Below are positions 34,097 through 43,581 of a DNA stretch of 64,000 bases, in pieces. Position 1 is the first letter of the stretch; each line of letters begins with the position of its first letter. A program made the position numbers and the translations under genes. The notes below the pieces were generated by a model. The model worked only from the letters and a program-made list of their open reading frames with translations. It was not told the origin of the DNA and searched no databases. Origin of the DNA: Treponema sp. (GTDB taxonomy: Bacteria > Spirochaetota > Spirochaetia > Treponematales > Treponemataceae); contig JAEEIU010000057.1 in the NCBI GenBank assembly GCA_016281495.1, positions 1 to 64,000 of the forward strand, written 5' to 3'.

Positions 34097-35626
34097 ATGG
34101 GAAAAGTTGAAAGCAAGCTGTACATTATCGGAGCCGGTTTTGCCGGACAGATGATTGCAGAGGACATAAAGAGGAAAAAGATATTCGGTGAAATCGCTGC
34201 GTTTCTGGACGATGACGAAAGCCTTATTGGCCGTAAAATCGAAGGAATACCCGTTCTGGGGCCCATAGAAAACGTAGCATCCCTTTTGCGCGTAAACGGC
34301 ATTGATGAGGCGATTATTGCAATTCCATCTGCCCCGGTTGAACGAATCAGGCAGATATACCAGACGCTCAAAAAAAGCAATTTCCTTCACATAAAGATTC
34401 TTCCATCAATCAGCCAGGTTGTTAACGGCAAGGCCCATTTGGTACAGGCAAGGGAAATCAATCCTCTGGACATTTTGGGCAGGACCCCGATTATTATTCC
34501 GCTCCACGAAAGCCTTGCATACCTCAAGGGTAAACGCGTTTTGATTACGGGTGCGGGAGGTTCCATAGGCTCTGAGCTTTCACGCCAGCTTTTGTCGGGA
34601 GGGGCAGAACGAATCTACCTCTTTGGCCACGGAGAAAATTCCATCGTAAAGATTTACCGTGAGCTCCACCTGTTGCAGAACGAGGGTGTGGGAGAAAAGG
34701 CGGCTGTTGTTCCAATCATAGGCGACATGAAGGACAGGGAATACGTGCGCTTCATCATATCGCATACAAGGGCGGATGTAATCTTCCACTGTGCGGCATA
34801 CAAGCATGTTCCCATGATGGAAGAAAATCCTGTTGCCGTAATCGAAAACAATGTCTTTGGAACAAAAAACCTTCTGGATGCGGCCCTTGAATTTGGAGTT
34901 GAACGGTTTGTACTCATTTCCACAGACAAGGCGGTTTCCCCTGTTTCGGTTTACGGTGTAAGCAAGATGCTTTCTGAAAAACTTGTTCTTCAGGCGGCTA
35001 AAAAAACATCAAGTTCCCAGTCATTCATGTTCGTACGCTTTGGAAACGTATTGGGTTCAAGAGGATCATTGCTTCCGATTTTCATGGAACAGATTCAAAA
35101 CGGTGGGCCTGTGACTGTCACCGACAAGGACATGGTTCGCTTTTTCATGACGATTCCCGAGGCATGTTCTCTTGTGCTTCAGACCGGTGGTGTCGGAAAA
35201 AATGCCCAGGCATATCTTCTGGACATGGGAGAGCCCGTAAAGATTCTTGAGATTGCAGAACAGATCATCAGGTTCAGCGGATTTGAGCCATACAAGGACA
35301 TGGACATAAAGTTCATTGGCGTGCGTCCCGGAGAACGACTTTACGAACCGCTATGGCTTGAAGAAGAAGATCCAAAACCGACCGCGTACAAAAAGATATT
35401 AAAGCTTACTACAAAAGATCCTGAAACATTCATCCTGGACGATCTGTTGGAAAAACTCAAGCCGATATGCAGCTGGGATGAAAAGCAAAAGGACTTGTTC
35501 AGGAACAGGGAAGAACTGATTAAAATATTAAGGCAGGCGATTCCCACTCTGGATGAATATTATTCTGAACAGCAGAATCAGGGAAAACATGTTGACCTTT
35601 CTGAATCAGTTAAGGTGGTATTGTAA
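34097..35626 (+). CDS. CapD/FlaA1-family nucleotide-sugar 4,6-dehydratase lacking the membrane domain
   Basis: A 509-residue soluble protein. An N-terminal CoA-binding-like Rossmann domain (LYIIGAGFAGQMIAEDI, about 8-24) is followed by the catalytic SDR domain (GKRVLITGAGGSIGSELSRQ near 143-162). Further motifs are DVIFHCAAYKHVPMMEENP (about 228-246) and STDKAVSPVSVYGVSK, where Tyr and Lys form YxxxK near 283-287. The four transmembrane helices that usually precede these domains in WbpM/PglF-type enzymes are missing. It should convert a UDP-HexNAc to its 4-keto-6-deoxy form for the aminotransferase encoded next (one-base overlap). In the larger CapD group a Met often replaces the Tyr, so the Tyr here is worth noting. 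Confidence 0.88.
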   Translation: MGKVESKLYIIGAGFAGQMIAEDIKRKKIFGEIAAFLDDDESLIGRKIEGIPVLGPIENVASLLRVNGIDEAIIAIPSAPVERIRQIYQTLKKSNFLHIKILPSISQVVNGKAHLVQAREINPLDILGRTPIIIPLHESLAYLKGKRVLITGAGGSIGSELSRQLLSGGAERIYLFGHGENSIVKIYRELHLLQNEGVGEKAAVVPIIGDMKDREYVRFIISHTRADVIFHCAAYKHVPMMEENPVAVIENNVFGTKNLLDAALEFGVERFVLISTDKAVSPVSVYGVSKMLSEKLVLQAAKKTSSSQSFMFVRFGNVLGSRGSLLPIFMEQIQNGGPVTVTDKDMVRFFMTIPEACSLVLQTGGVGKNAQAYLLDMGEPVKILEIAEQIIRFSGFEPYKDMDIKFIGVRPGERLYEPLWLEEEDPKPTAYKKILKLTTKDPETFILDDLLEKLKPICSWDEKQKDLFRNREELIKILRQAIPTLDEYYSEQQNQGKHVDLSESVKVVL

Positions 35627-36801
35627 TGGCTCAGGAAATAAAGGTACCTTTTTTTAAGGCTTCAATCGGAAAAGAAGAGGAAGATGCGGTTCTTCGCGTA
35701 ATGAGGAGCGGATGGCTTACAACAGGAAAAGAAGCCCTGACATTCGAAAAGGAATTCGCACAGAAGATTAATGTTCCTCATGCACTCTGCGTAAACTCCA
35801 ACACCAGCGGAATGATTCTTGCAATGGAAGCATGCGGAGTGGGACCGGGAACTGCCGTAATAACAACACCATACACCTTTGTCTCCACCGCAACCAGCGC
35901 ACGCCATCTGAATGCCGACGTTTATTTTGCGGATGTTGAGGAAGATTCATATTCAATTTCGCCGGAGTCAATAAAAAAGATTCTGGAAGGCCCAAAGGGA
36001 AAAAACGTAAAGGCGATTGTTCCAGTCCACATTGCTGGCAACGTCTGCAACATGAAGGAAATAATGGAACTGGCCAGACGGTTCAATGTAAAGGTAATCG
36101 AAGACTGCGCTCATTCATTTCCAAGCCTTACGGACATGGGTTATGCGGGTGCAATCGGTGACATAGGCGTATTCTCCTTTTATGCCACAAAGACAATAAC
36201 CACGGCAGAAGGCGGCATGGTCACGACAAAAGATCCAGAGCTTGCAAAAAGGATGACTGTAATGCGCCTGCACGGAATGGACAGGACAACATGGGACCGA
36301 TACACTTCCCCACGCGCTTCATGGGAATATGACATAATCGCACCGGGTTTTAAATGCAATCTACCCGACATGCTTGCAGCCCTGGGACGCGTACAGCTTG
36401 AACGTGCCGATGAGTTTTATCAGAAAAGAGTAAGGCATGTAGAAAAATTCAACGAGGCATTTTCCAAACTTGATTTTGTTGAATTACCGCCGGACTCAAA
36501 AGGCAACGCATGGCATCTTTATTTGATAAGACTGAACCTTGAAAAGCTTGACTGCGACAGGAACACTTTTGCAAAAGAGCTTCAGGAGATGGGTCTTGGA
36601 ATCAGCATGCACTTTATTCCTCTGTTTCATTTTACATACTGGAAAAAACTGTATCCCGATTTTACGCCGGAAAATTTTCCCAACGCACAAAAGCAGTATT
36701 CAAGGACTATCACGCTTCCTCTTTGGCCTGACATGACGGAAGACATGGTTTCCTATGTGATTGAATGCGTACAAAAGGCAGGCAGGGAACATCATGCCTA
36801 G
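35626..36801 (+). CDS. DegT/DnrJ/EryC1-type sugar aminotransferase
   Basis: A 391-residue PLP enzyme of the sugar aminotransferase family. Visible motifs are the substrate/PLP segments SNTSGMILAMEACGVGPG (about 64-81) and VIEDCAHSFPS (about 156-166), then the PLP-lysine block FSFYATKTITTAEGGMV (about 184-200). Near the C terminus are GNAWHLYLIRL and SMHFIPLFHF. It should aminate the 4-keto sugar made by the upstream dehydratase, the first two steps to bacillosamine-, viosamine- or pseudaminic-type sugars. The start shares a base with the dehydratase stop. Its 3' end overlaps the XDH-like large-subunit gene by eight bases. Confidence 0.92.
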   Translation: MAQEIKVPFFKASIGKEEEDAVLRVMRSGWLTTGKEALTFEKEFAQKINVPHALCVNSNTSGMILAMEACGVGPGTAVITTPYTFVSTATSARHLNADVYFADVEEDSYSISPESIKKILEGPKGKNVKAIVPVHIAGNVCNMKEIMELARRFNVKVIEDCAHSFPSLTDMGYAGAIGDIGVFSFYATKTITTAEGGMVTTKDPELAKRMTVMRLHGMDRTTWDRYTSPRASWEYDIIAPGFKCNLPDMLAALGRVQLERADEFYQKRVRHVEKFNEAFSKLDFVELPPDSKGNAWHLYLIRLNLEKLDCDRNTFAKELQEMGLGISMHFIPLFHFTYWKKLYPDFTPENFPNAQKQYSRTITLPLWPDMTEDMVSYVIECVQKAGREHHA

Positions 36802-39187
36802 AACAAAAGCCCCTGTTGCAAAAGAAAAACCATCAAAGAAATTCTCAAGGCTTTCTTTTCAAAAAGGCTTTTACTCTGACCTTGAATTCCGTGACATGCT
36901 TTATGCAGTAATCGTGCGGAGTCCTGCAAAATCTGGAATCATTTCATCGATATCACATGGTGACCTTCCGGACGGCTATTATCTTTTTACGGCAAAGGAT
37001 GTACCGGGAATAAACCTGATTGACACGCCACAGGGAAAAGTTCCTGTATTCAGCGAGGGAAACATTTCTTATCTGGGTGAACCCCTTGGCATTCTTGTTG
37101 GACCTGATGAAAAAACCGTAAACGAACTGTATGGCGAAATTCAATTTACATTCGATTCAAATACAATCGACTCTTACCTGCAGACCATCGAGGACACGGA
37201 CCAGGAGTTCAGGCAGAAAAATACGGCTCATACCGAAAAGGCTGATCAGGCACAGATTGACGCGATTACAAAAGCACTTGCTCTTGACGGCGACGACTTT
37301 TTTACCCCAAAGCCGGAGAATGACAAAAATAAGATATCAGAACATACCGACTTTGACACAAGCCAGGACATAGAGGATCTTTTTACATCAGTCATGGCAA
37401 GCCGAAAGATTGAACGCGGACCATGCTTTACAAAAGACAAAAAGGGATCATCAGCTGGAATTGAAGAAGCATTTAACAAATGCCATAAAGTAATTCAAAA
37501 CTCATGGTCTTACAAATTGAATCCGCCTGATTATCGTGAGCCCAGCGGCGCAATATGCAATTATAAGAACGGGCAGCTGTATGTTTACGCCCCTACCCTT
37601 TGGCTGAGCAATTTACGACAGACACTTTCCGAGGTTCTTCACATTCACGGAGATGATATACAAATCTCAAAGACACGTTCCAACAACCGTTCATCTGCAT
37701 CGGTGTGGTACAGCTCAATAATTGCGAGCCAGGTTGCTGTGGCATCATATCATACAGGCAAATATGTAAAGCTTGTATACACTCAGGAAGAGCAGGAAAA
37801 ATTCATGGAGTCAATGCGGCCCATCACGATAGTTCATAAAACCGGAGCCGATGAAACAGGAAAAATTGTTGCCATGCAAATCAACATTGACGTTGATGCA
37901 GGTTCATCCAATCCTTTTGTTCAGGAAATCGTGGATCGTCTTGCAATAGCCTCATACGGATGCTACAGTCCGCAGAACATAAGCATAATCGCAACAGCAT
38001 ACCGCTCATGCAATCCTCCTACCTCCGTTGACATGCAGACACTTGACTCTGCGGCTTTTTTTGCAATCGAAAACCAGATGAACGAACTGGGAAAAGCATA
38101 TAGTCTTACACCACAGGAAATACGGCTCATCAACCTGTCAATCTCCGACAAAAAAGGTTTGCATCAGCCGTTTTTATTTGAACTGGAAAAAGCTCCCGAC
38201 ATTTTGGAATTACTTACAAAGCAAAGTGACCTTGAAAGAAAATACAGCTCATATCTTTTAAACGAGATGGTAAGGACACAGCGCGGAATAAATCTATTGG
38301 ACAACTCTGACTCCCCCTTGACCTTGCGGGGAATAGGTCTTGCATGTGCTTTTGAAGGCTCATGTTATTACGGCTCACAACTGTTTAAGGACAGCGACCA
38401 ATCCCTTACAGTAACATGGGAAAAAGAGGACAACCTTACGATTCACTGCGCACCGATTTCCGCTACAATTCAGGAGATATGGGCAAAAACCGCCTCTGAA
38501 ATACTGGGCATATCTCCTTCAAGCGTAAAGATCAATTCTGATTTTTCAAATGAAAATGAACCTCCCCTGCCGGAGACAATATATTCAAACATAAGCGTAA
38601 TGACAGAACTATTGCAAAAATGCTGTGAGACATTGAAAAGGCAGCATCAAAAATCAAGGCTTCCACTTGAGGCAAAAAAGACAATAACGGCAAGCCAGAA
38701 AAAATTGTGGAACCAGAACAAGTTCGAAGGCTTCCCATTCCACAGTACTTCATTCGGTGCGGCCACATGCGAAATAGACCTGGACCCAAACACATTCCGT
38801 GAGACAATAAGGAACATTTACATCATCGTTAACGGCGGAAAAATCATGAACCTTCAGGCAGCAGAAAATTCGCTCAAGCTTTCCGTGCAAAAAATTCTTT
38901 CTTCACTGGTTGATTATGACAGCATTGAATACTCTAACATTCACATAAGCTTTGTAAATTCTCACAGCAATTCCGCACAGATTGGAGAGCTATTGTATCA
39001 GATACTTCCAGCAGCATATACACAGGCAGTTTCCCAGGCATTGGGAAGCACTATAGATCATCTTCCGTTGCAGACAGACAGCATGTACAAACTTCTATTG
39101 GCAAAACAGCACAAGATTGAATTAGCAAAACTAAAAACCAGCAATGAACAGGTTGTATCTGAAGAGGATAAGGAAGGTGCAAAATGA
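36794..39187 (+). CDS. Degenerate xanthine-dehydrogenase-family large subunit
   Basis: A 797-residue protein alignable by eye to the molybdopterin-binding subunit of xanthine dehydrogenase/aldehyde oxidase. The N-terminal part has DMLYAVIVRSPAKSGII and GEPLGILVGPDEKTVNELY. A middle block is APTLWLSNLRQTLSEVLHI. The C-terminal end includes SAQIGELLYQILPAAYTQAV, which retains the Glu of the GxGE active-site motif. The GGGFGGK Moco loop is replaced by NNRSSASVWYSSI (about 300-312), and the usual INP segment is not recognisable. An acidic insertion lies at about 125-205. ATG 36794 is used; the frame opens further upstream inside the aminotransferase gene. Whether it binds any molybdenum cofactor is doubtful. 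The other two subunits follow with overlaps. Confidence 0.8.
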   Translation: MPRTKAPVAKEKPSKKFSRLSFQKGFYSDLEFRDMLYAVIVRSPAKSGIISSISHGDLPDGYYLFTAKDVPGINLIDTPQGKVPVFSEGNISYLGEPLGILVGPDEKTVNELYGEIQFTFDSNTIDSYLQTIEDTDQEFRQKNTAHTEKADQAQIDAITKALALDGDDFFTPKPENDKNKISEHTDFDTSQDIEDLFTSVMASRKIERGPCFTKDKKGSSAGIEEAFNKCHKVIQNSWSYKLNPPDYREPSGAICNYKNGQLYVYAPTLWLSNLRQTLSEVLHIHGDDIQISKTRSNNRSSASVWYSSIIASQVAVASYHTGKYVKLVYTQEEQEKFMESMRPITIVHKTGADETGKIVAMQINIDVDAGSSNPFVQEIVDRLAIASYGCYSPQNISIIATAYRSCNPPTSVDMQTLDSAAFFAIENQMNELGKAYSLTPQEIRLINLSISDKKGLHQPFLFELEKAPDILELLTKQSDLERKYSSYLLNEMVRTQRGINLLDNSDSPLTLRGIGLACAFEGSCYYGSQLFKDSDQSLTVTWEKEDNLTIHCAPISATIQEIWAKTASEILGISPSSVKINSDFSNENEPPLPETIYSNISVMTELLQKCCETLKRQHQKSRLPLEAKKTITASQKKLWNQNKFEGFPFHSTSFGAATCEIDLDPNTFRETIRNIYIIVNGGKIMNLQAAENSLKLSVQKILSSLVDYDSIEYSNIHISFVNSHSNSAQIGELLYQILPAAYTQAVSQALGSTIDHLPLQTDSMYKLLLAKQHKIELAKLKTSNEQVVSEEDKEGAK

Positions 39188-39681
39188 AGATTCCGATAAC
39201 ACTAAATGGTGAACGAACAGTATTAGATGCAGAACCAGGAGAAAACCTTCAGACCACTTTGCGCAGGTTGAATTTATTCAGCATAAAGCTAGGATGCTCG
39301 GAAGGCCTTTGCGGCAACTGCATGGTATTGCTTGACGGAAAACCTGTTCCATCCTGTACACTACCGGTTGGAATCTTGCGTGACTGTTCAATCGTTACCC
39401 TGGAATATTTTAGCAAGGCAGAGCCAGTTTACAATGACATAATAAACGGTTTCAGGCAGGCAGGCATCCACATGTGCGGCTATTGCAATGCGGGAAAAAT
39501 TCTTAGCGCCTACAGCATCTTAAATGAACCAGTTCTTGCAAGTGACGAGGAAATACTTGATTGCGTACGGAATCTGAATCCATGCTGTACCGACCGTGAC
39601 ACTTTGATTCATGGAATAAAACTCGCCTATTCAATCAAACTGAACAGGGAAGGAAAAACCAACAATGGCAAAAAACTCTGA
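39184..39681 (+). CDS. XDH-family [2Fe-2S] small subunit with altered second cluster
   Basis: A 165-residue iron-sulfur subunit. The N-terminal plant-type cluster is normal: CSEGLCGNC near 38-46 and SCTLPV with the fourth Cys near 58. The second, helical cluster is unusual. The canonical QCGFCTPG reads MCGYCNAG, losing the Gln that contacts molybdopterin, and the canonical NLCRCTGY reads NLNPCCTD, so the first Cys of the C-x-C pair is Asn and a new Cys is adjacent. The start overlaps the large subunit stop by four bases. Electron transfer through cluster one looks possible; the second cluster and Moco contact are uncertain. Confidence 0.85.
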   Translation: MKIPITLNGERTVLDAEPGENLQTTLRRLNLFSIKLGCSEGLCGNCMVLLDGKPVPSCTLPVGILRDCSIVTLEYFSKAEPVYNDIINGFRQAGIHMCGYCNAGKILSAYSILNEPVLASDEEILDCVRNLNPCCTDRDTLIHGIKLAYSIKLNREGKTNNGKKL

Positions 39682-40474
39682 GCAGCAGGTTCTGCTTACA
39701 AAAACACTTGACGATTTGTTTTCTCATCTGGACAGGAACAGCACGCTTAGGGTTTTGGGCGGATGCACGCTTGAAAACCTTATCGATGAAAAATCCGTTT
39801 CAGTACGCGGAATCCCGGAGCTTTCCCAGATAGAAAGGCGAGAAAGATTCATAGACATAGGACCGGCCGTAACATTAAGTGAAATGCTCAAAGTTGACGA
39901 AACAAAGCTTCAGCCTGTCATAAAGAAAGCGTTAAAGACAATAGGAACCGCAGCGGTAAGGAACCTTGCAACCCTTGGAGGAAACATCTGCGCAGAAGGC
40001 CAAAAGCTAACCTTATGGGCACCGCTAGTTGCACTGGATTCAAGAGTTGAAATAAAGAAATCAGCAAATGACTCAAAGGTTATTCCGCTCTCACATTTTA
40101 CAGGTGTCCCGGAAAAATCTGTTCTTTCAAAAATACGCATCCCCACAACAGAATGGAAGACAAATATTTTTGAGCGTGTGGGACCATCTCACAGGATAAC
40201 AGAGAATTCCGCAAGCTTTACTTTCCTTTGTAATACTGAACGCGGAAGCATTGACAACATCAGCATAGTATTTGCCGGCGTCATCGTCTTTCACTCAAAG
40301 GAATTTGAAAACATACTTTTGGGAACACACTTGCCGATTCAAAATGAAGACATGGATTCATTCATCCAAACTGCATCAGAGATTTACGACTCCATAGAAG
40401 GAAGCGATAAGGCACCTACAATTTTAAAGACCCAGTTTTTAAACCTGCTGCGTTCTTCTTTGTCAAACTGCTGA
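39665..40474 (+). CDS. XDH-family FAD-binding medium subunit
   Basis: A 269-residue flavoprotein of the CoxM/XdhB type. The FAD-pyrophosphate-binding region is recognisable as LGGCTLENLIDE (about 24-35) and the second motif as GTAAVRNLATLGGNICAE (about 98-115), close to the canonical RNxGTxGGN. The C-terminal CoxM-like domain (about 170-269) is present, and the length is typical. FAD binding therefore looks intact even though the partner subunits have lost key motifs. It overlaps the small subunit by 17 bases and ends the five-gene operon. Confidence 0.85.
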   Translation: MAKNSEQQVLLTKTLDDLFSHLDRNSTLRVLGGCTLENLIDEKSVSVRGIPELSQIERRERFIDIGPAVTLSEMLKVDETKLQPVIKKALKTIGTAAVRNLATLGGNICAEGQKLTLWAPLVALDSRVEIKKSANDSKVIPLSHFTGVPEKSVLSKIRIPTTEWKTNIFERVGPSHRITENSASFTFLCNTERGSIDNISIVFAGVIVFHSKEFENILLGTHLPIQNEDMDSFIQTASEIYDSIEGSDKAPTILKTQFLNLLRSSLSNC

Positions 40475-40488
40475 CACACGTTTTAAAT

Positions 40489-41529
40489 TCATTTGATCAG
40501 CATCGCATCGCCATATGAAAAGAATCGGTATTTCTGTTCAACCGCCTGCTGATAAGCGCTTAAAATGTTTTCCCTTCCAGCAAAGGCTGACACAAGCATG
40601 ATGAGAGTTGATTCCGGCGTGTGGAAATTGGTGAACATTTGATCCACCACCTTGAAACGGTATCCAGGATACATGAAGATGTGTGTGCTTCCTGTTCCAC
40701 CTTTTACAATTCCGTTTTCGTCACATGCGCTTTCCAATGTCCTTACCGATGTGGTTCCAACGGCAAGAATGGGCCTGCCATCTTTTTTAGCCGCATTGAT
40801 TTTTTCCGCAACATCATAAGGAACCGTGTAAACTTCCTCGTGCATCTTGTGGTCTTCTATCTGTTCCACCCTGACTGGAAGGAATGTTCCAAGTCCAACA
40901 TGAAGGGTAATCCATTCAAGATCAATCTTTTTGTCCCTTAGTCTCTGCAGGAGGGGTTCGGTAAAATGGAGGCCTGCCGTAGGACATGCGGCGCTTCCCG
41001 TTTCGCTGGCATAAATCGTCTGGTATCTTTCCGCATCGTTTTCCGTGTCTTCGCGGCGGATGTATGGAGGAAGGGGAATGTGGCCGTTTCTTTCAAACCA
41101 GTCTTCGTCTATGCAAAACGGAAATTTTATCGTGCGGAATTCGCTTCCTTCATCTTCGGGATTTTCGATTATCGTGCCTTCGCTTCCATCCGGGAACTGG
41201 TAGACGTTGCCTTCCCTTACCTTTTTTGCTCCCTTTACCATAGTGTGCCATGTGTCGCCTGAATCAGAAAGCTGCTTTAGGAACATGAACTCCTGCTCAC
41301 GTCCGCTTGATGTTTTTATTCCGTAGCACCTGCTTCGTCTTACCCTGCTGTTGTTAAAAATCATGAGGGTTCCGCTTTCTATCAAATCGGGCAGGTCCGC
41401 CATTACGTGATGTTCAACCCTTCCGTCATTGCGTGAAAGAAGCATGAGCCTGTCTTCTCCACGTTTTCCCGAAGGTTTTTGTGCAATCAATTCCTGAGGT
41501 AAATCAAAATAAAAGTCGCTGGTCTTCAT
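40489..41529 (-). CDS. queA: tRNA preQ1(34) S-adenosylmethionine ribosyltransferase-isomerase
   Basis: A 346-residue QueA, which transfers and isomerises the ribosyl group of SAM onto preQ1 at tRNA position 34 in queuosine synthesis. Full-length family motifs are [19 protein letters not shown] at the start, [15 protein letters not shown] (about 54-68), [20 protein letters not shown] (about 169-188) and [22 protein letters not shown] text near 300 ([17 protein letters not shown]). It overlaps ruvB by 26 bases and is the third gene of a ruvA-ruvB-queA operon. The ruvABC/queA link is common in bacteria. Confidence 0.96.
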   Translation of the reverse strand: MKTSDFYFDLPQELIAQKPSGKRGEDRLMLLSRNDGRVEHHVMADLPDLIESGTLMIFNNSRVRRSRCYGIKTSSGREQEFMFLKQLSDSGDTWHTMVKGAKKVREGNVYQFPDGSEGTIIENPEDEGSEFRTIKFPFCIDEDWFERNGHIPLPPYIRREDTENDAERYQTIYASETGSAACPTAGLHFTEPLLQRLRDKKIDLEWITLHVGLGTFLPVRVEQIEDHKMHEEVYTVPYDVAEKINAAKKDGRPILAVGTTSVRTLESACDENGIVKGGTGSTHIFMYPGYRFKVVDQMFTNFHTPESTLIMLVSAFAGRENILSAYQQAVEQKYRFFSYGDAMLIK

Positions 41530-42706
41530 TTGTATTTCTTTTCCTTGGGTCCAATCCCAAATGCCTGTATGCCTTTTCTGTAACGATTCGTCCGCGTGCT
41601 GTACGCTGCAGGAGTCCGCACTGAATCAAATACGGCTCGTAATAATCTTCCAGAGTGTCCATAGATTCGCCAATGGAAATTGCAAGGGTTTCCGCCCCCA
41701 CAGGACCGCCGGAAAAATTATTTATTATCGAAAGCAGTATCTCACGGTCATAATATTCAAGTCCAAGGCTGTCGATTCCAAGACGTTCAAGTCCCTTCTC
41801 TACAATATCCTTTGTAATCACACCGCTTCCCTGAACCTGGGCAAAATCCCTCATGCGTCGGAGCACTCTGTTTGCAACACGTGGAGTACCGCGGGAACAT
41901 GATGCCATTAAAAGTGCCGCATCTTCCTTTACCTTGACGTTTAAAATTGAGGCTGAACGGTGGATTATATCGGACAATTCCTCATGCGTGTAAAACTGAA
42001 AGCGCTGTATGATGCCAAAACGGCTGATGAGCGGAGAACTTACCATGCCCGCCTTTGTCGTTGCGCCAACCAGGGTAAAATGTGGAATCGGTATACGTAC
42101 GGTTCTTGCCGCCGCCCCCTGACCGATAATCCAGTCGAGCGAAAAATCTTCCATTGCGATGTAAAGCATTTCTTCGATTGCAGGCTTGAGCCTATGGATT
42201 TCATCGATGAAAAAAACTGTACGCGGTGTAATCGTAGAAAGGATTCCTGCCAGATCCTTTGGCTTTTCAAGAGCGGGTGCAGAAGTCACCTTAAAGTCCG
42301 CACCAAGTTCATTAGCTGTAATCTGGGCAAGGGTTGTTTTTCCAAGTCCTGGAGGTCCGATCAGAAAAAGATGGTCCAATGCCTCCTCGCGTTCACGGGC
42401 TGCATTTATGAATACTGAAAGGTTTTCCTTTATGGCGCTTTGTCCCTGGAATTCATTTAGCGAAGAGGGACGCAGATTGTTTTCCTGCCCCTCGTCTTCC
42501 AGAGACAATTCCGCACGAACGATATGAGAACTGCCGCTTTCTGTCTCCGGTGCCATTACGATTTTTGTCTTTCCGCCACTTTCCATCGCCACATTTTGTG
42601 ATGTCTGGGAAGCAAGCTGTGCCGCCATGTTCATTTCATCTACGGCTTCCATTTCGGGACTTTTTGACCTTGTATATTTTGTTTTGTGCTGAACGCTTTT
42701 ATTCAT
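41504..42706 (-). CDS. ruvB: Holliday junction branch-migration ATPase RuvB
   Basis: A 400-residue RuvB. The AAA+ core carries Walker [14 protein letters not shown] (about 114-126), Walker [12 protein letters not shown] (about 163-173) and the arginine-finger region [11 protein letters not shown]. The C-terminal winged-helix DNA-binding domain is complete ([14 protein letters not shown]). The protein is longer than the usual 335-350 residues because of a Ser/Glu/Met-rich N-terminal extension of about 75 residues before [12 protein letters not shown]. The extension looks disordered. The start overlaps ruvA by four bases. With RuvA it drives branch migration during recombination repair. Confidence 0.96.
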   Translation of the reverse strand: MNKSVQHKTKYTRSKSPEMEAVDEMNMAAQLASQTSQNVAMESGGKTKIVMAPETESGSSHIVRAELSLEDEGQENNLRPSSLNEFQGQSAIKENLSVFINAAREREEALDHLFLIGPPGLGKTTLAQITANELGADFKVTSAPALEKPKDLAGILSTITPRTVFFIDEIHRLKPAIEEMLYIAMEDFSLDWIIGQGAAARTVRIPIPHFTLVGATTKAGMVSSPLISRFGIIQRFQFYTHEELSDIIHRSASILNVKVKEDAALLMASCSRGTPRVANRVLRRMRDFAQVQGSGVITKDIVEKGLERLGIDSLGLEYYDREILLSIINNFSGGPVGAETLAISIGESMDTLEDYYEPYLIQCGLLQRTARGRIVTEKAYRHLGLDPRKRNTNEDQRLLF

Positions 42707-43320
42707 TGTGCAAGCTCCATCAACGACTGCCTGAATACCAGGTCTTCCTTCTTTGCCTGAGTCTGCTTTTCAAATGAGGGATCCTGTGAAACTTTCTTTG
42801 AAACCGCTTCAACCGCTCCTTCCGCAATCTTTCTGTCATAGCCCATGTTGACCAGAGCAGAAACGACATCCGCATAAGGAATGTTTTTGCCACGTCCCTG
42901 TACCGGAGAATCTTCCTGCAAAGTGAGTTTACCCTTGAGCTGAAGGAGCATTTTTGCCGCAGTCTTTTTTCCAACCCCCGGAACTTTTTGAAGTGAATCA
43001 AGGTCACCCGAGTCAAGAATGCGGGCCAAATCCGGAGTCGCGATATTGCTTATAATCTTGAGGGCCGCCTTGGGACCAATTCCGTCAACCTTAAGCAGGT
43101 CAAAAAATAGGGAACGGTCATCCTCACTTGCAAAGCCGAACAGAACCATGGCCATGTCCGTATGCTGAAGCCATGTAAAAACCCTGCCCGTCTGCCCAAC
43201 CGGAGGAAGCTTGTCCAATGCAGAATCCGGGACAGTCAGATCCCATTCAATTCCGTTTGTTTCCAGAGTAAGACGCAGAGGATATTTTCCTGTAATGATT
43301 CCGGTAAGACTGTTGAACAT
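42703..43320 (-). CDS. ruvA: Holliday junction DNA-binding protein RuvA
   Basis: A 205-residue RuvA with its three parts: an N-terminal OB fold ([20 protein letters not shown]), tandem helix-hairpin-helix motifs ([16 protein letters not shown] and [20 protein letters not shown], about 80-130) and a flexible linker to the C-terminal domain that contacts RuvB ([20 protein letters not shown]). It is first in the operon. A TATAAT box (43327-43332) lies only six bases before the ATG, suggesting a leaderless transcript. Confidence 0.96.
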   Translation of the reverse strand: MFNSLTGIITGKYPLRLTLETNGIEWDLTVPDSALDKLPPVGQTGRVFTWLQHTDMAMVLFGFASEDDRSLFFDLLKVDGIGPKAALKIISNIATPDLARILDSGDLDSLQKVPGVGKKTAAKMLLQLKGKLTLQEDSPVQGRGKNIPYADVVSALVNMGYDRKIAEGAVEAVSKKVSQDPSFEKQTQAKKEDLVFRQSLMELAQ

Positions 43321-43326
43321 GCCTAG

Positions 43327-43354
43327 ATTATATCAGAAATAAGGTGTAAGTAAA
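43327..43354 (-). promoter_or_regulatory. Candidate leaderless promoter of ruvA
   Basis: On the minus strand a perfect -10 TATAAT (43332-43327) ends six bases before the ruvA ATG. A TTTACT -35-like hexamer is 16 bp upstream (43354-43349). No Shine-Dalgarno sequence can fit, so transcription would start at or next to the start codon. Confidence 0.5.
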
Positions 43355-43404
43355 AGCCCCTTGAGGAAGGTGAAAGATGAAAACTTAGAGTTGAGAGTAA
43401 GTAG

Positions 43405-43570
43405 TCACACGGATTCGATTTTCCTACGGAAAATCTGAGATAGATAGATTTGTGTTATTTTCATTTTATTCAAAAAAAAAAAATTAACCAGTAAACAATA
43501 GATTAAAAAAAGAAATCTCCAGACATGCCCGTATTTAAAGAAACGACGTAGTCGTTTCGAATCCGTGTGA
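43405..43570. mobile_element. 166-bp MITE-like element with perfect 14-bp terminal inverted repeats
   Basis: TCACACGGATTCGA (43405-43418) at the left and its exact inverse TCGAATCCGTGTGA (43557-43570) at the right enclose 138 bp of AT-rich DNA. Each end carries an inward hairpin: ATTTTC-CTACG-GAAAAT on the left and GAAACGACGTAGTCGTTTC on the right, whose loop read outward-in is also CTACG. There is no coding capacity and no clear target duplication. A third end copy is at 44157-44169. It fills most of the ruvA-43582 gap. Confidence 0.6.
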
Positions 43571-43581
43571 TAAAAATAATT

